Assembly: GCF_003254395.2 (NCBI RefSeq)
Contig: NC_037639.1
Span: 9,848,501 to 9,912,500, forward strand
Source: Apis mellifera
Lineage: Eukaryota > Arthropoda > Insecta > Hymenoptera > Apidae
Length of the DNA stretch: 64,000 nucleotides
Direction: 5' to 3'
Part shown: positions 40,205-51,015 of the stretch, in pieces
How the letters are laid out: each line of letters begins with the position of its first letter
How positions within the stretch are numbered: position 1 is the stretch's first letter
Notes under the pieces: model-generated
The model's input: only the letters and a program-made list of their open reading frames with translations
Database searches by the model: none
What the model was told of the DNA's origin: nothing
Translations under genes and position numbers: made by a program

Positions 40205-40526
40205 ATAAACGCGAAACACGGTCGTACGTTAGCGCAGTGATAATTTCGCAACTTGTAATGCTCTTTGGGCTTGAAACTGTTGAAATTATGGCGGTGGCCG
40301 CGCTAACTTCGCGTTACGTCAAAAGTTCCAACGCCCGTTTAACATACGTCCCGCGCTATTTATGATCCGACGTATATTTCCGCTTTGTAATTGTCCCTTG
40401 AACCTTAAACGAGTGAGATTCATCCTCGCGCCGCGTGATAGTGATAACGACTTCCGAATTTTCCATTCTGTCCTCCACTCGCCTCGATTCAACTTTATAT
40501 AATAAATATTCTTTCGAGGAACCGTG

Positions 40527-40554
40527 TCGTATCGTATCGTATCGTATCGTATCG
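40527..40554 (+). repeat. TCGTA pentanucleotide microsatellite
   Basis: About five TCGTA units, each holding a CpG. Confidence 0.94.
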
Positions 40555-41269
40555 AGCAACGATATAAGAAGGATTCTACGCTTGATTTTTTTTTTTCTTT
40601 TAAGGGAAGAAAGGAACTAAAAAGATAATGGGCGCGGATAACGCAAAGCAGATAAAACTCGAAACATTGCGGGGATTGCGGAATAATTTAATAAGGGTAT
40701 CGGTTACGGAATAGAAGATTAAACGTGTAAAAATAATGTTCGGACGGATCGAACCTCTTAAAAGTTTCGTAATCGATGTCTGAAAAGTTTTTCGAGCTGT
40801 GTACGAGGTTGATACGATAACGACCGGCCCTACGGTAATACGTAGCTAAAAATACAACGGATATAAGTGGATCTTACTGCGATAAATATCGGAATTTCAA
40901 TCTTTTCCCTTCTCCGGTTTCGACCGATTTCACGATTCGAACGAATATTTTCGAAGGAAGCGTGGCTGTCATTGTTATTAATTAGAACGTCAATCCCTTC
41001 GAATCGTTTAGGCGTGAGAAATTAATATCACGGAAAATCACGGAAAAAGGAAAAAAAAAAATAAGAGAAAGGAGAATAAAGATCCTCGTCGAATTACAAT
41101 GTTCGATGAGGCGTGCAGCTGCGGCAGGCAATCTTTCTGTAATCGCCGACCAACCCCTCCTCCCCCTCTTTCTCTCGCCACTTCTTCCTTCATCAACTGT
41201 TTCCGACTGTTGCACATCTTGGCGAAAATCGTGCATTTTCTAATTCTGAAAGGCAAGCTTGACTTCCCT

Positions 41270-41296
41270 TTCCCCTCCCCCCGTGGGGGAGGGGAA
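41270..41296. repeat. Perfect 12 bp inverted repeat with 3 bp loop
   Basis: TTCCCCTCCCCC at 41270-41281 pairs with GGGGGAGGGGAA at 41285-41296 across the loop CGT. AAGCTT lies just outside on both sides. The stem is all purine on one arm and all pyrimidine on the other. Confidence 0.9.
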
Positions 41297-42897
41297 GCTT
41301 ATCTTCGAAGCTTTTAATTTCGAGCGGCCGAGCTCTTTATAGCTACGAGAGGTATAATTATCCGCAAGAAGGCGAGGCAGGGAGGGAGGGGGGGATGTAG
41401 CATTGAATATTTTAACTCGTGCTCTCCTCTCTTTCGTGCTCCTTTCTCTTTCTTCTTCTTGCGTTTGTTCTACTTGTCTCCTTCTCATACTTGGCCACCC
41501 TTTCTCATTTATATTTTCGTCCCTTTCGTTTTTATCGACGGCAAGAAGGAAAAAATGTAAGGAAATGTAATAAAAATTTCGACTTATTTGCCGAGTTTAA
41601 GTTTTTCCCGTTTAATTTAACGCAAATTCAACGTGTTTCTTCTGCCGCGCGAGTTTTCCTTCCAGATGATAAGGATCGATGAATTATCATCGACACGCGT
41701 TACGATTGCAATCTCTTTTAATTCGCCAAATATAATCTCAATCATGAAGATTTTTCCTTTATATTCACCATCAAAACTATCACCATTATCTGAACACATT
41801 TTTTTTTACGCAAACGAAACGAATATCCCAAGACCGCGTTTCGAAATAGGAGAAGAGAAAAAGAAGAAAAGGGAAAAAAAAACCAGAAAGGGTAAAGGAC
41901 GATTCCGTTCGAGTCAAGCGAGCAGCAGAGGCGAGAGATTAGCGCACCGGAGTTACCATCCGGTATTTTGCAGTCAGATTTACATAAGTTCCTCTCCACC
42001 CTCCTTCCCTCCCTCCATCCTTTTAATCGCCCCCTCCACGCTCCTCCTCCTCCTCCATCTTCTCCTTCATTTTTCACGCGCGCGCACGCCTCGCAAACCG
42101 TTAATTATCTGCCATTTGATAATCCTCCAGTTCGCCACCGCGCTATTTTATACACACCGTCCCTCATTTGCCACGATAATAATTTCGGATTCCCTCTCCT
42201 TTCCTCCTCCAATCCTTTTTTATTTCATTTTTATCCTTTCTCCCTCTCCTCTCTCGTGGACAAAATCCGATCCTTTCCCGTCGTTGGACTCGAGAAAAAA
42301 AGAAAATAAAAGAAGGAAGGAAGGAAGCGTTTTCTTCTTGGAAGAAGAGATGGAGTCGGTTGGTAAGGGACTTTGGACGCGGAGCACGTATGGAGGCCGT
42401 GTTTCAAGAAGTAAGAACCGGAGAGATCGGAGTCTCTTCCATTGCTGGTTACGTTTCTTGGCCACGGCCAATTTCCCGCACCCGGTGTACGAGGCATAAA
42501 TCGTTGATAAATCATCGGGAAAGAATGGGGGCCTGTAATTACGGCCTTATTAATCGCTTGCCAGTGCTTATGCCGTGCAGTTTCCTTTTTCCTCTCCTTC
42601 TTTCGTGCGTCGGCCAGTTCAACCCATCTGTTTCTATTAGCGTGTATCTGTTTAAAAGTTTCTTTCGAGAATTCTTCTCAACTTCCCTTCTCAACTCTCG
42701 TTTACATTAAATACGTTGGTTAATTTTATGGCTGCTTATTTCGGCAATTGACTTTAGAATTAAGAAAAAGTAAAATGGGGACAATACTTTAATCAACTTT
42801 ATAATACATCTATGAATAAGTTGAACGTTCCACGAGCGGACGAGAATAGAAACATCTTTCTTTATTAATTTAATCGATCGAATTCTTTCGAAATAAA

Positions 42898-43084
42898 AGT
42901 TAGAAAAGTAACTCATTAATTTTGAATAAACATAATTTGTGCTTTCAAGAAGAATCTTCTTTAAATACAAGAATAATGGAAATTTGTCAGAAAATCGATA
43001 TTGGAGAAGTAATTTATTAATTTCGAATAAAGACTATAATTTGTTCTTTCAAGAAGAATCTTCTATTAAGAATTTGTCAGATAT
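42898..43084. repeat. Diverged direct duplication just upstream of the sarcoglycan exon
   Basis: Two copies of about 100 bp share GAATAAA(N)ATAATTTGT, then CTTTCAAGAAGAATCTTCT, then ATTTGTCAGA. The first copy runs about 42898-42990 and the second about 43001-43084. The second ends about 40 bp before the splice acceptor, so it lies in the intron tail where branch points normally sit. Confidence 0.75.
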
Positions 43085-43087
43085 ATA

Positions 43088-43125
43088 TCTCTTACCGTGT
43101 TTCTTGTTCCATGTACGGTTTCAGG
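43088..43125 (+). other. Splice acceptor of the sarcoglycan exon
   Basis: A pyrimidine-rich stretch ends in TTTCAG at 43119-43124, and the exon begins with G at 43125, directly followed by the ATG. Splicing into the base before the start codon implies at least one separate, wholly non-coding 5' exon upstream. That exon is not identified with certainty; the GC island near 26 kb is a candidate. Confidence 0.75.
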
Positions 43126-43401
43126 ATGTCTCGAGGGCAGACGGGTTGGTCGGACGAGCCGTGCGCGTCGTCGAGCGGCGGTCGAAGCGGGCGACAATCC
43201 GCGGGGCCATCGGCGAGGACGACGCCTCCGATCCTCGAGGACCGGTCTTCCGCCACCTCCATCTGTAAAGGTGGATTCAGATTAGGCGTTTACGGCTGGA
43301 GGAAAAAGTGTCTGTACTCTCTGGTGCTCGCCCTCATGCTGATCGTGATCCTCAACCTGGCGCTCACCGTCTGGCTGCTCAAAGTCATGGGATTCAGTTC
43401 G
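43126..43401 (+). CDS. Scgdelta: Sarcoglycan gamma/delta-type, first coding exon (N-terminal 92 residues, partial)
   Basis: Sarcoglycans are single-pass type II membrane proteins of the dystrophin-associated complex. They brace the muscle cell membrane by linking cytoskeleton and extracellular matrix. Visible here: the start codon lies one base after a splice acceptor; residues 1-49 are a hydrophilic Ser/Gly/Arg-rich cytoplasmic tail; residues 53-64 read [12 protein letters not shown], the family hallmark just before the membrane; residues 62-88 are one hydrophobic helix ending [10 protein letters not shown]. Vertebrate gamma/delta/zeta members share the GxYGWRKRCLY and LKVMxF pattern and continue with a GMGxL motif, which must lie in the next exon. 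The frame is open for all 92 codons and ends in phase 0 at a GTGAGT donor. An in-frame upstream ATG at 43111 lies before the acceptor and is therefore intronic. Invertebrate genes do not sort cleanly into gamma, delta or zeta, so the symbol follows fly usage. The extracellular domain with its conserved cysteines is absent from the window. Confidence 0.9.
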
Positions 43402-43407
43402 GTGAGT
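43402..43407 (+). other. Splice donor of the sarcoglycan exon (GTGAGT)
   Basis: The coding frame breaks after codon TCG at 43401 and GTGAGT follows at once. Past this point the frame loses resemblance to sarcoglycan and reaches a stop at 43453-43455. The conserved block therefore ends exactly at a consensus donor. Confidence 0.85.
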
Positions 43408-44728
43408 CGTGTGATCGTCTTCCAGAATCGAATCGAATTTTCATTTCCCTCGTGACGAATATAATACAACGTAAAGGACGAATGTAAGAAACAAGTATTT
43501 TCGACGAATATTTCTTCGATCGAGTAAAAAAGTGGGACGATCGGATCTCGATTAAATTAATATCACGAGAAAATATAAGGATTAATTATATGATATCGTT
43601 AATTCATAAGATCTCTCGAAACTTTGATATTTCTCTACGTTACGAGATTATATATTCTTTAGATTTTAACCAGGTCGGAGAGTACCTAGTTCGAACAACG
43701 TCTATTAATTATCACTACTTTTACATGCAAATCATGAATAATCTTTCCAAATTAATCCACAAGATCTCCCTTAAAAGCTCCAAGTCTTCGTCCCATAATT
43801 ACACGTCGTTTGGATCGCAAGTAGGTCAAAATGACGATATTAAATAACTTTAATACCTCGTTCCAACCCGGAAACAAGGTCATCGTGTTTACACAAAGAC
43901 GTCCGTCCCCCATTTTCCTTAAATCACGCGCCGCTAATAACCACATCCTTGCGAAATCCTTTAAATTACACGCGAAGAAAAATTGTAATTATCTTCAGAA
44001 TACGTACACGTTTCTTTCCCTTCTTCTCCTTTTCGTTTCTTTGCGAAACACGGCTCTCTGCTCTGAATCCACCCTTTCGAGCGTCATCGCGTTATTTCGT
44101 AGCTACAGGATCGAAACGAAAGCTCGGTTCGTCGTCGAATCGAACGAATCTCCTTTCGATACGTAATTATTGCCGAGAATCCGCGGCTTAGCGACTTTTA
44201 TCCAATAACGATTCTTAAACATCTTACGTTTCCTCTTCCTCTTTCTCTCTTCGTTCTTTCTTGCGTAATCTAATCGATGCAAATACGATTTCTGTATCGA
44301 CATTGTTAACAAAAGTAACAAGATATCGATATCGCGATGAACGGTTGAAGCGATTAGAGTGGAGAACCGGAGGGTTTGCTTCAGAGGGAGAGAGAGAGGG
44401 GGGGATATAGAGCGTGATGGAGAGGCTGAGAGATTTTAATATCGTCCGATGGTTTTTGAATGGAGTGATATATTGTTGACTCGAGCCCGTTATGGCTGAT
44501 AAGAAGACGAATCGAATCATCTGTCATGTCGGACGTTTATCAAGCTCGAGATAGTTTAAGCTTTCCTCTGTATGTGTGTGTATGGGTGGGTGGATAAGTA
44601 AGTGTGTGTTTATAGAAAACGAGCAGGAAGATTATTCTTCGATCTTCGTTCTCTAACTACGTGTTTATTCTACCTCATCTGAAATATTTACTCATATTGA
44701 CTGAGATTGTTTTTCTTTTTTTAATAAT

Positions 44729-44929
44729 ATGAATAATTTAGTTAGATCCCTATGCTGTGCGAAAGTATTGAAAAGTTCTTTTAATATTAATAAAAAACAA
44801 CATTATATTCGAATAATGCGTAATTTAAATAATTCTAAATTAAAACAAATAATAAATATTAATTTTAATTACTGTAATATTATATTACAAAATTTAAAAT
44901 CTTGGCTCTCAACTCTGAATAATATTTAA
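44729..44929 (+). other. Short AT-rich open frame (66 codons), uncertain
   Basis: A complete frame from ATG to stop lies in DNA that is roughly four fifths A+T by eye, unlike its neighbours. The predicted peptide is rich in Asn, Ile, Leu and Lys and starts with a basic, Ser/Cys-containing stretch. An AATAAA word follows near 44950. I recognise no family. It lies inside the probable first intron of the sarcoglycan gene on the same strand. It could be chance, a decayed retrocopy, or an organelle-derived fragment. Confidence 0.12.
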
Positions 44930-45332
44930 ACAAGACCTTATCACTCAGAATAAATTTTGACTTGATTTAACCAATTTTTTTCATTAATATCGAACTCCTC
45001 CTATTCGATCTTGGACCATTTCGAGCGTACGTCTGATCATTCACGAATCTACTGCCACGAGCACGCGATCAACGCAACGTGTCTCTTTCACCTGTCGACC
45101 CCGTGCGATCAATCGCGCGCGTACGCGCAATCATCGATCAGAGATATCTCTTAAAAACAAGGCTCCAGTGTCCCCAAAACTTGTGGAGGGGAGGGGAGGA
45201 AGGGATGAGGAGACCACGCACTACATCACGCCTATAATAAAATCAATTCACGTCACGTCGTTGGAAATTAGTTTCACGCGAGTTCCTCCGCTCGAACAAC
45301 AGAGGCCTGCCGGCGCACCATCTCTATGCACA

Positions 45333-45397
45333 ACATACATATATACATATATACATACATATATACATACATACATGTATATATATACATCTATACA
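45333..45397 (+). repeat. ATAC/ATAT microsatellite
   Basis: A mixed CATA and TATA tract of about 65 bp, read as Tyr-Ile-His-Thr in a chance frame. Confidence 0.92.
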
Positions 45398-46349
45398 CAG
45401 ATAAGATCGACACGCGCGAAACGAAGCGAGGAAGAGGGGCAATCTGGTTTAATATAATTCGGTAATTGCCGGAATCGTTGCATCGCGTTGATCGCCGTTT
45501 GCGCTTGGCACTTCTTTATGCGGCCCCTGTTAATTCACAGGTTTATAATTAACCGGAGCCCCTTGAAGCGGCCGCCGAACGAGGGGTGGCTCGTTACGGG
45601 GCGCGGCCTTGATAACAACCCCGTCGAAACGAGATCGTTAGAAAAAGCTCCCTCCCCCCTTCCTTTCCCCCCGGTTGCTTGTTCCGGTTGTTTCATTAAC
45701 GTTATTGCCCAAATCCGACGCGCGGTCGAACCGCGATATTTAATGGAATCGGCCAGCCTATACGTTTATATAAGCCTATATAAGCGTATCTATTTTTAAT
45801 TCGTTTCCTAGTGTCACAATTTTTGAATCTTTGCCAAAATGTTTTTTTTTTTTTGACACTTATAGAGCGCAAAGCAAAGAGACGCTGCTTCCCTTTGGAA
45901 AGATTCAAGATAGATACAAATTCATGGAATTTATATTACCCACGATTTTTGAAAGAAAAAGGAATATTGCACGATCTCAAATACGTCGTAAGGATATTAA
46001 TTAACCGAGTACACTCACGGAGCTATAATATTGTATTGAAAACCTTTCGATCGAATATCGAGCGACTAACTAGCTCGGCATAGAGCGAGATTAACAATTA
46101 CATTACCGAATTTATACCGATCCGATTGATTGCGTGAAATCAAAGCTAGAGCACGAGTGAACGATACAAGGATTGGAAAGATGGAAGGATACTTTTTACC
46201 AGTACTTAGAATCCATCGGCAAGCCAGACTGGAGTAAGACACCCCCTCAACCCTGTCGATTAAGGTAAAGACGATGGAGAAATCCTTTTCTATATCCCCC
46301 TTTCCTTCGAGTGCACCAACCAACCAACCCCTAACCTACCCCTCACCTC

Positions 46350-46370
46350 TATATATATATATATATATAT
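46350..46370 (+). repeat. TA microsatellite
   Basis: About ten TA units after a short pyrimidine-rich region of CCTA-like words. Confidence 0.94.
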
Positions 46371-46872
46371 CCGCCATTATCGAATTTATTTGAAATCGAA
46401 AGGGGCTGCCGCGATCAGGCGCAACGATCCCTCGATAGGGGCTAAACTCGCTGGAAATTGAGTATCAATCCGTAAGTAAGGAGTGTTGGAGGAAGCGGGG
46501 GATATCCCGTGGGAAATGTAAGGCCTCTTCTTTCCCACCTTCGTTCTTTCCGTTCTATCTCTTCCACTCTTCGCACCGATTTCGCTCCCTCTCTCTCTCT
46601 CTCTCCTTCTCTCGCTTCGTCTCGCTTCGGCTGCGTATCCCTCGCGGAAGCGGAAGCGTTCTTTGGTGCCACCTCGGTGATGCCGTTTCCCCGAACGATC
46701 CTCCTTGACGCGACGTGAGTAATGCGTGTCGCTTCCCTGTTCGCGGCTCGTAAATAAAGCGGACACGCGGGATCACCGTTATTGCGGCAAGAGAAATCGT
46801 TGGTTCAGGAAGGCAAGATGGCTTGGCTCCTTCTTTTTTTAATGAGACAGACACTCGAAAAACAGGCACGGT

Positions 46873-47300
46873 TTGTCGTCGATCGGATGCGGGAGAATTT
46901 TTTGGAAAATTGAGGAGGAAATTTTAGGTGTTTATAGGTTGATTTATTTTTAATAAACTCGATCACGAGCGAGATCGATCTGGGTTGTCGTACCGTTTAC
47001 CGGATGCGAGAGAATTTTTGGAAATTTTTAGAAGAATAAATAGGACGAAATCTATTCAAAGATTGATCTACAACTTTAATTATGAATATTGTTTTTTCGA
47101 TAAATGGAAGATCTGATTTGTCATTGATATCGGAGGATAATTTTTGGAAATATTCGAGATAAATAGGACGAGATCGGATAAATGAATATTTTTAACAAGC
47201 CCAATCAGTAAATGATAGATGGTCGAAGAATTCTTTGAAATTTTTTCGAAATAATCGGAGAATAGGATGGAATTGGGGACAGATATTACGTTTAAGGATC
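46873..47300. repeat. Degenerate repeat zone, about four copies of a 100-130 bp unit
   Basis: Recurring ordered words are GTCGT followed by GGATGCG(G/A)GAGAATTTTTGGAAA (starting near 46886 and 47003), a weaker CGGAGGATAATTTTTGGAAA copy near 47131, and a GAAGAATTCTTTGAAATTTTTT copy near 47226. AATAGGACGA follows in the middle two. Copies are clearly related but heavily diverged. Confidence 0.6.
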
Positions 47301-49079
47301 GTTTTATAGGTGATTATGTTACGGCAAACTATCGATTACCCGTAAACTTGGTATTTCATCGAGGATCAGAGATGAGGAACGTTCTGGCTGCGAATAAAAT
47401 TACTTTATTGATGGATAGCGCCATAAACCGGGATTCTTGAGCAGCCATACACCGCATTTGCCTAAGGTTCCTTAAGGCGGCATCTTAAATTCATTCCCCA
47501 GAGTTGCTCGATATTTCATAAATGAACGTATTACGCGCTCGACGGTATCGCCAATAAAAGTATCCTCCCCCCCTACTCTAACCTACCTAACATATAAACG
47601 ATTGCTCCTCCGTTACATACATATACATATACAATTTTTAAAATCCTTCGATATTAATTTTCCTTTAAAAATAAATCTATCGAAGAAAAGAAAAAAATCC
47701 TTCGAGGAAACCTATCTACGTATCGATCGCAATAATTTCACAATTTTCTTTCCTCCTCCCCAGATATCAATTCTTTGAGAAACAAAAGGAAGAAAGAAAA
47801 AAAACATCAAAATGTCGAACGAGGATCAACCGTGCAATTCTAATTCATAAACAATCTCTCGATAAAAAACACTCGACTTGGGGAGAGTTAAGGGGAGGAA
47901 CGATAAAATGCAAACGGTGTCATCCCCGAAGCGTGAAATGGAACGACCCGTGTTCACGAAAGCGAGTCCGTTTATAAAAATCGCGTCGTTATCGGGCGAC
48001 AGTGGATGGCGGATCGCGTAGGATCTGAAATTTCTCGAGACACGATGCTCTTCTCGCTCGCTTCATATCCATCCGTGGAAAATTCTTTAGCGTCCCCCTC
48101 CGCGAGACGCGAAAACGCGATGCACTCGCGGCCCGGCAAATATTTTATACCCCTCCCCAACCATTCTCTCCCGCCTATTCATATTTGATGACCGAGTGAG
48201 GAACTCGGTTGGGAAAAATCCTCCCCCAGCTATGCAAAAACCATCCGGCTTCTCGCCATCTTCCGTTAAAATTAAATCGTTCCTCTTGATTTGAACAATT
48301 TTGACAATTGGCAATCGAGTCGTTGTTTCTTTCGTTTTCATTTTGTTGTTGGAGATTTCTTTCTTTTTTTTCGTAGGAATAATAATCGAAAAATAGTTTG
48401 ATCGAATTGGAACGATGTTGATTCTCGAAGAATATAAAATTTTCTTATCGAGGCGAAGATCGACGAAGATTTTTCTATTGATTTTTTTTTTAATTTAAGC
48501 TCATTCAACGGAAATTTTCGAAAGAAGGAAAGAAAGAGGAGTAAACGAAGGAATGGAGTTTCAAATTGGATTTGATTATATCGGTAGTGTTTGTGTTGTT
48601 GATTAATTATAACTGTATTTCATGGGCTCTTTTTTCGGCAACGACCGTTTTGCTTTGATAAAGGAAGCGTCGTTTCCACGTCGTTGTCTTTTAATTAAAC
48701 GTAATCCGATCTGATACATCTCTCCGCAACGCTTAATGAATCGTATGCCGACGTTTCATCCGATTTCAATATATTTCGAAATTTCCAGCAAATGCAAGTA
48801 AATGACTTTTTCCATTTTTCTTTTTTTTTTTTTTTTCCATCCACTGGATAAAAAATTCAACCGGTTTAAATATTCCACGCTAATACACAGTGTGTTATCC
48901 ACGAGTTTGTTTATTATAATATGTTTATCGATAAGCCATATTTATTTTAATAAACATCATATGTGAAATCGGCAAATGATCTACGCTCTCGCGTGCATAC
49001 ATGTGTGATATGTATATATGTGAGACGAGTATTCGTGAGGGAAACATATTATATTCGATATTACTATCAGGGATGAGAG

Positions 49080-50520
49080 TGTATCAACAACAAAAATCCA
49101 AATAATAATCAAATCCTCGATACTATCTCGTTGTATCGTTGAACGCTCAAAAATACATATCGAACACAGGATAATCGTTCGTTCAATCGCAAATCAATTT
49201 TCCGATCCGACAGCTACTGTTCATTTCATTTCATCCCGGAACGCATTAACGAAAATTCTTTTTTTCGATTTCGCCTCTTCCTCCTCTTTTATTTTCTTTC
49301 TTTCTTTTTTTTTTTTTTTTTAATAATCTAATAATTCGACGATTAAATTAACCATCTCGTTCTATCGAGGATAACGATCAAACTATACGATCTTGACGAT
49401 TATACTTAAAAATATTTAAAAATATCGGATTATTATGATTCGATCATAATAATTGATTTCGATGGCTATGTATGCATTTCATTCTATCATCTTTATATAG
49501 AATGGAAAGAAAATTCTCTTTTCAATTTCGTGTATTTCCTTCTTTCGGTTTTTTCGATATTTAATAATAATTCGACGATGGAAAACTTTATTAAGAAGAT
49601 CCTTTGAATTGGAATTTCATCGTCTCTCGTCTGATCCATCCGAATAAAAAAGAAATATCTTATAGATAATCAGAATCAGTTCAATCGAAAATTAATTTCA
49701 TTATAGGCATCAACGAAAATTCTTTCTTCGATATCCTCTTCTTTCGATAATTCGACATCTTAAACTTTTACGCTCAATTTTCTTTACATTAACAAAAATC
49801 CAGATAAATGAACAATCCCTCGTCCACGAATATTCAAAAATACCATAAATCAATAATTGATTACAGTAAATAATCGTAAATTAATCTTCTATTCCACAAT
49901 ATTTCAACGATTATTAGACACTTTATATATCATATCAGAAAATTCGATTCTTCTTTATCTTCTCGATGATCTAATAATTCAATCAAAATTATTCTTCTCG
50001 TCTTCTATAAGATTACAACGAATCTTCGCAAATTAATCTCTTAATACATCAGGAAGCATGAATTAAAATTCTTTCTTCGATTCTTCCTCATCTTTCTTCT
50101 TTTTATCAGAATGCATTACAACCAAAATAAACGAACCTTCGACAATCTCTCGTCCACGAATATTCAAAAACAATTCAACATATATAATTATAATCGCAAA
50201 TTAATCGCACAATTAATTCAAAACGGTTAAACATTATCACTATCCTTCTCCATCACCTATCACATCGCACGAACTAAAATCCTTTCTTTCTATTCCTCCT
50301 CATCTTTCGATGCGAGAGTCGCGACAAAAATATTTGCACGATATTCCAAGAATTACTCCTCATGTTTTCGTCAAGACCCTCTCCACGAATATACGTTAAC
50401 AAATATCGAGCACAATTAAACGAATAATGAATAACACGATTCAACCTGGCCCATCGTATCGCAAAATTTCTAAAACTTTCCTCTTTCCCTCATCTTTTTC
50501 CCTAATCCAATAATTCGACG
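49080..50520. repeat. AT-rich zone of scattered degenerate repeats
   Basis: Several short phrases recur: CTCGTCCACGAATATTCAAA at about 49819 and 50149 with a weaker CTCCACGAATA at about 50380; AATTCTTT(C)TTCGAT at about 49255, 49719 and 50070; and CGCAAATTAATC at about 50026 and 50194, with CGCAAATCAATT at 49189. The order is partly kept, which suggests an old, eroded duplication of a 300-500 bp segment. No coding frame or RNA gene was recognised. Confidence 0.5.
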
Positions 50521-50869
50521 GTTAAACTTTATCGATACCCCTCCCCCACTTCTTTTGTATTCTCCTCTCCCCCTCTCCGACCAGGATTCAGTCGTAAAAT
50601 TTCCTTCTCTTACATCGCGGATGTTCGCGTCTCTCGAGAAACAGAATTTACTGCGCCGAACCGTGTCGTAAAGTTGGCCGTGTAAGAAGGAAATTCATAA
50701 CTAGCTACGTTTCCAATATCTATCTCTACGGCCCCGGATCGAAAAGCCTTACGAGATCTTCGATTACGAACAATATATAATATAACCCCGAAACGTTACG
50801 TCGGCCGCCATCCTACACACACATACTATATTGCACACTAACGGCTTTTAACGTATACACTAGCCATAT

Positions 50870-51015
50870 ATATATATAGGGAGCAGATGCCCTACCTTCG
50901 TAATATCGCTCACAGGATCGACCTTCCATAACCCTACCTCGTATATCCATAGAGAAATTCACTTGTACACAAGCTTATATTGCACGTATATGGAGTTGCA
51001 TTGGTTGCTTCAGGT
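50870..51015 (+). other. Possible unannotated exon ending at a strong donor
   Basis: CTTCAG is followed by GTGAGTGTC, with the donor G at 51016, a near-consensus 5' splice site on the same strand as the sarcoglycan exon. A TATATATATATAGGG element lies at about 50866-50881. The short frame just before the donor, from an ATG at 50990, has only about eight codons and no recognisable content. It could be an alternative first exon, or chance. Confidence 0.15.

Larger units (their letters stand above)
31723..42897. other. Non-coding stretch upstream of the sarcoglycan exon
   Basis: Mixed sequence with many homopurine and homopyrimidine runs. The longest frame (41633-42499 plus, 288 codons) is mostly a translated CT/GA-rich tract of Ser, Pro, Phe, Lys and Arg and has no domain. 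The 170-codon frame at 35198-35710 and the 178-codon minus frame at 33516-34052 are also unrecognised. Compact CG-rich blocks at about 36120-36580 and 40230-40370 look unlike their flanks and may be conserved non-coding elements. That is inference. Confidence 0.5.

Noticed and set aside
41633..42499. A 288-codon open frame, the longest in the window
   Set aside because: Most of it is translated CT-rich and GA-rich tract giving Ser, Pro, Phe, Lys and Arg runs. No domain, no family resemblance, no splice context.
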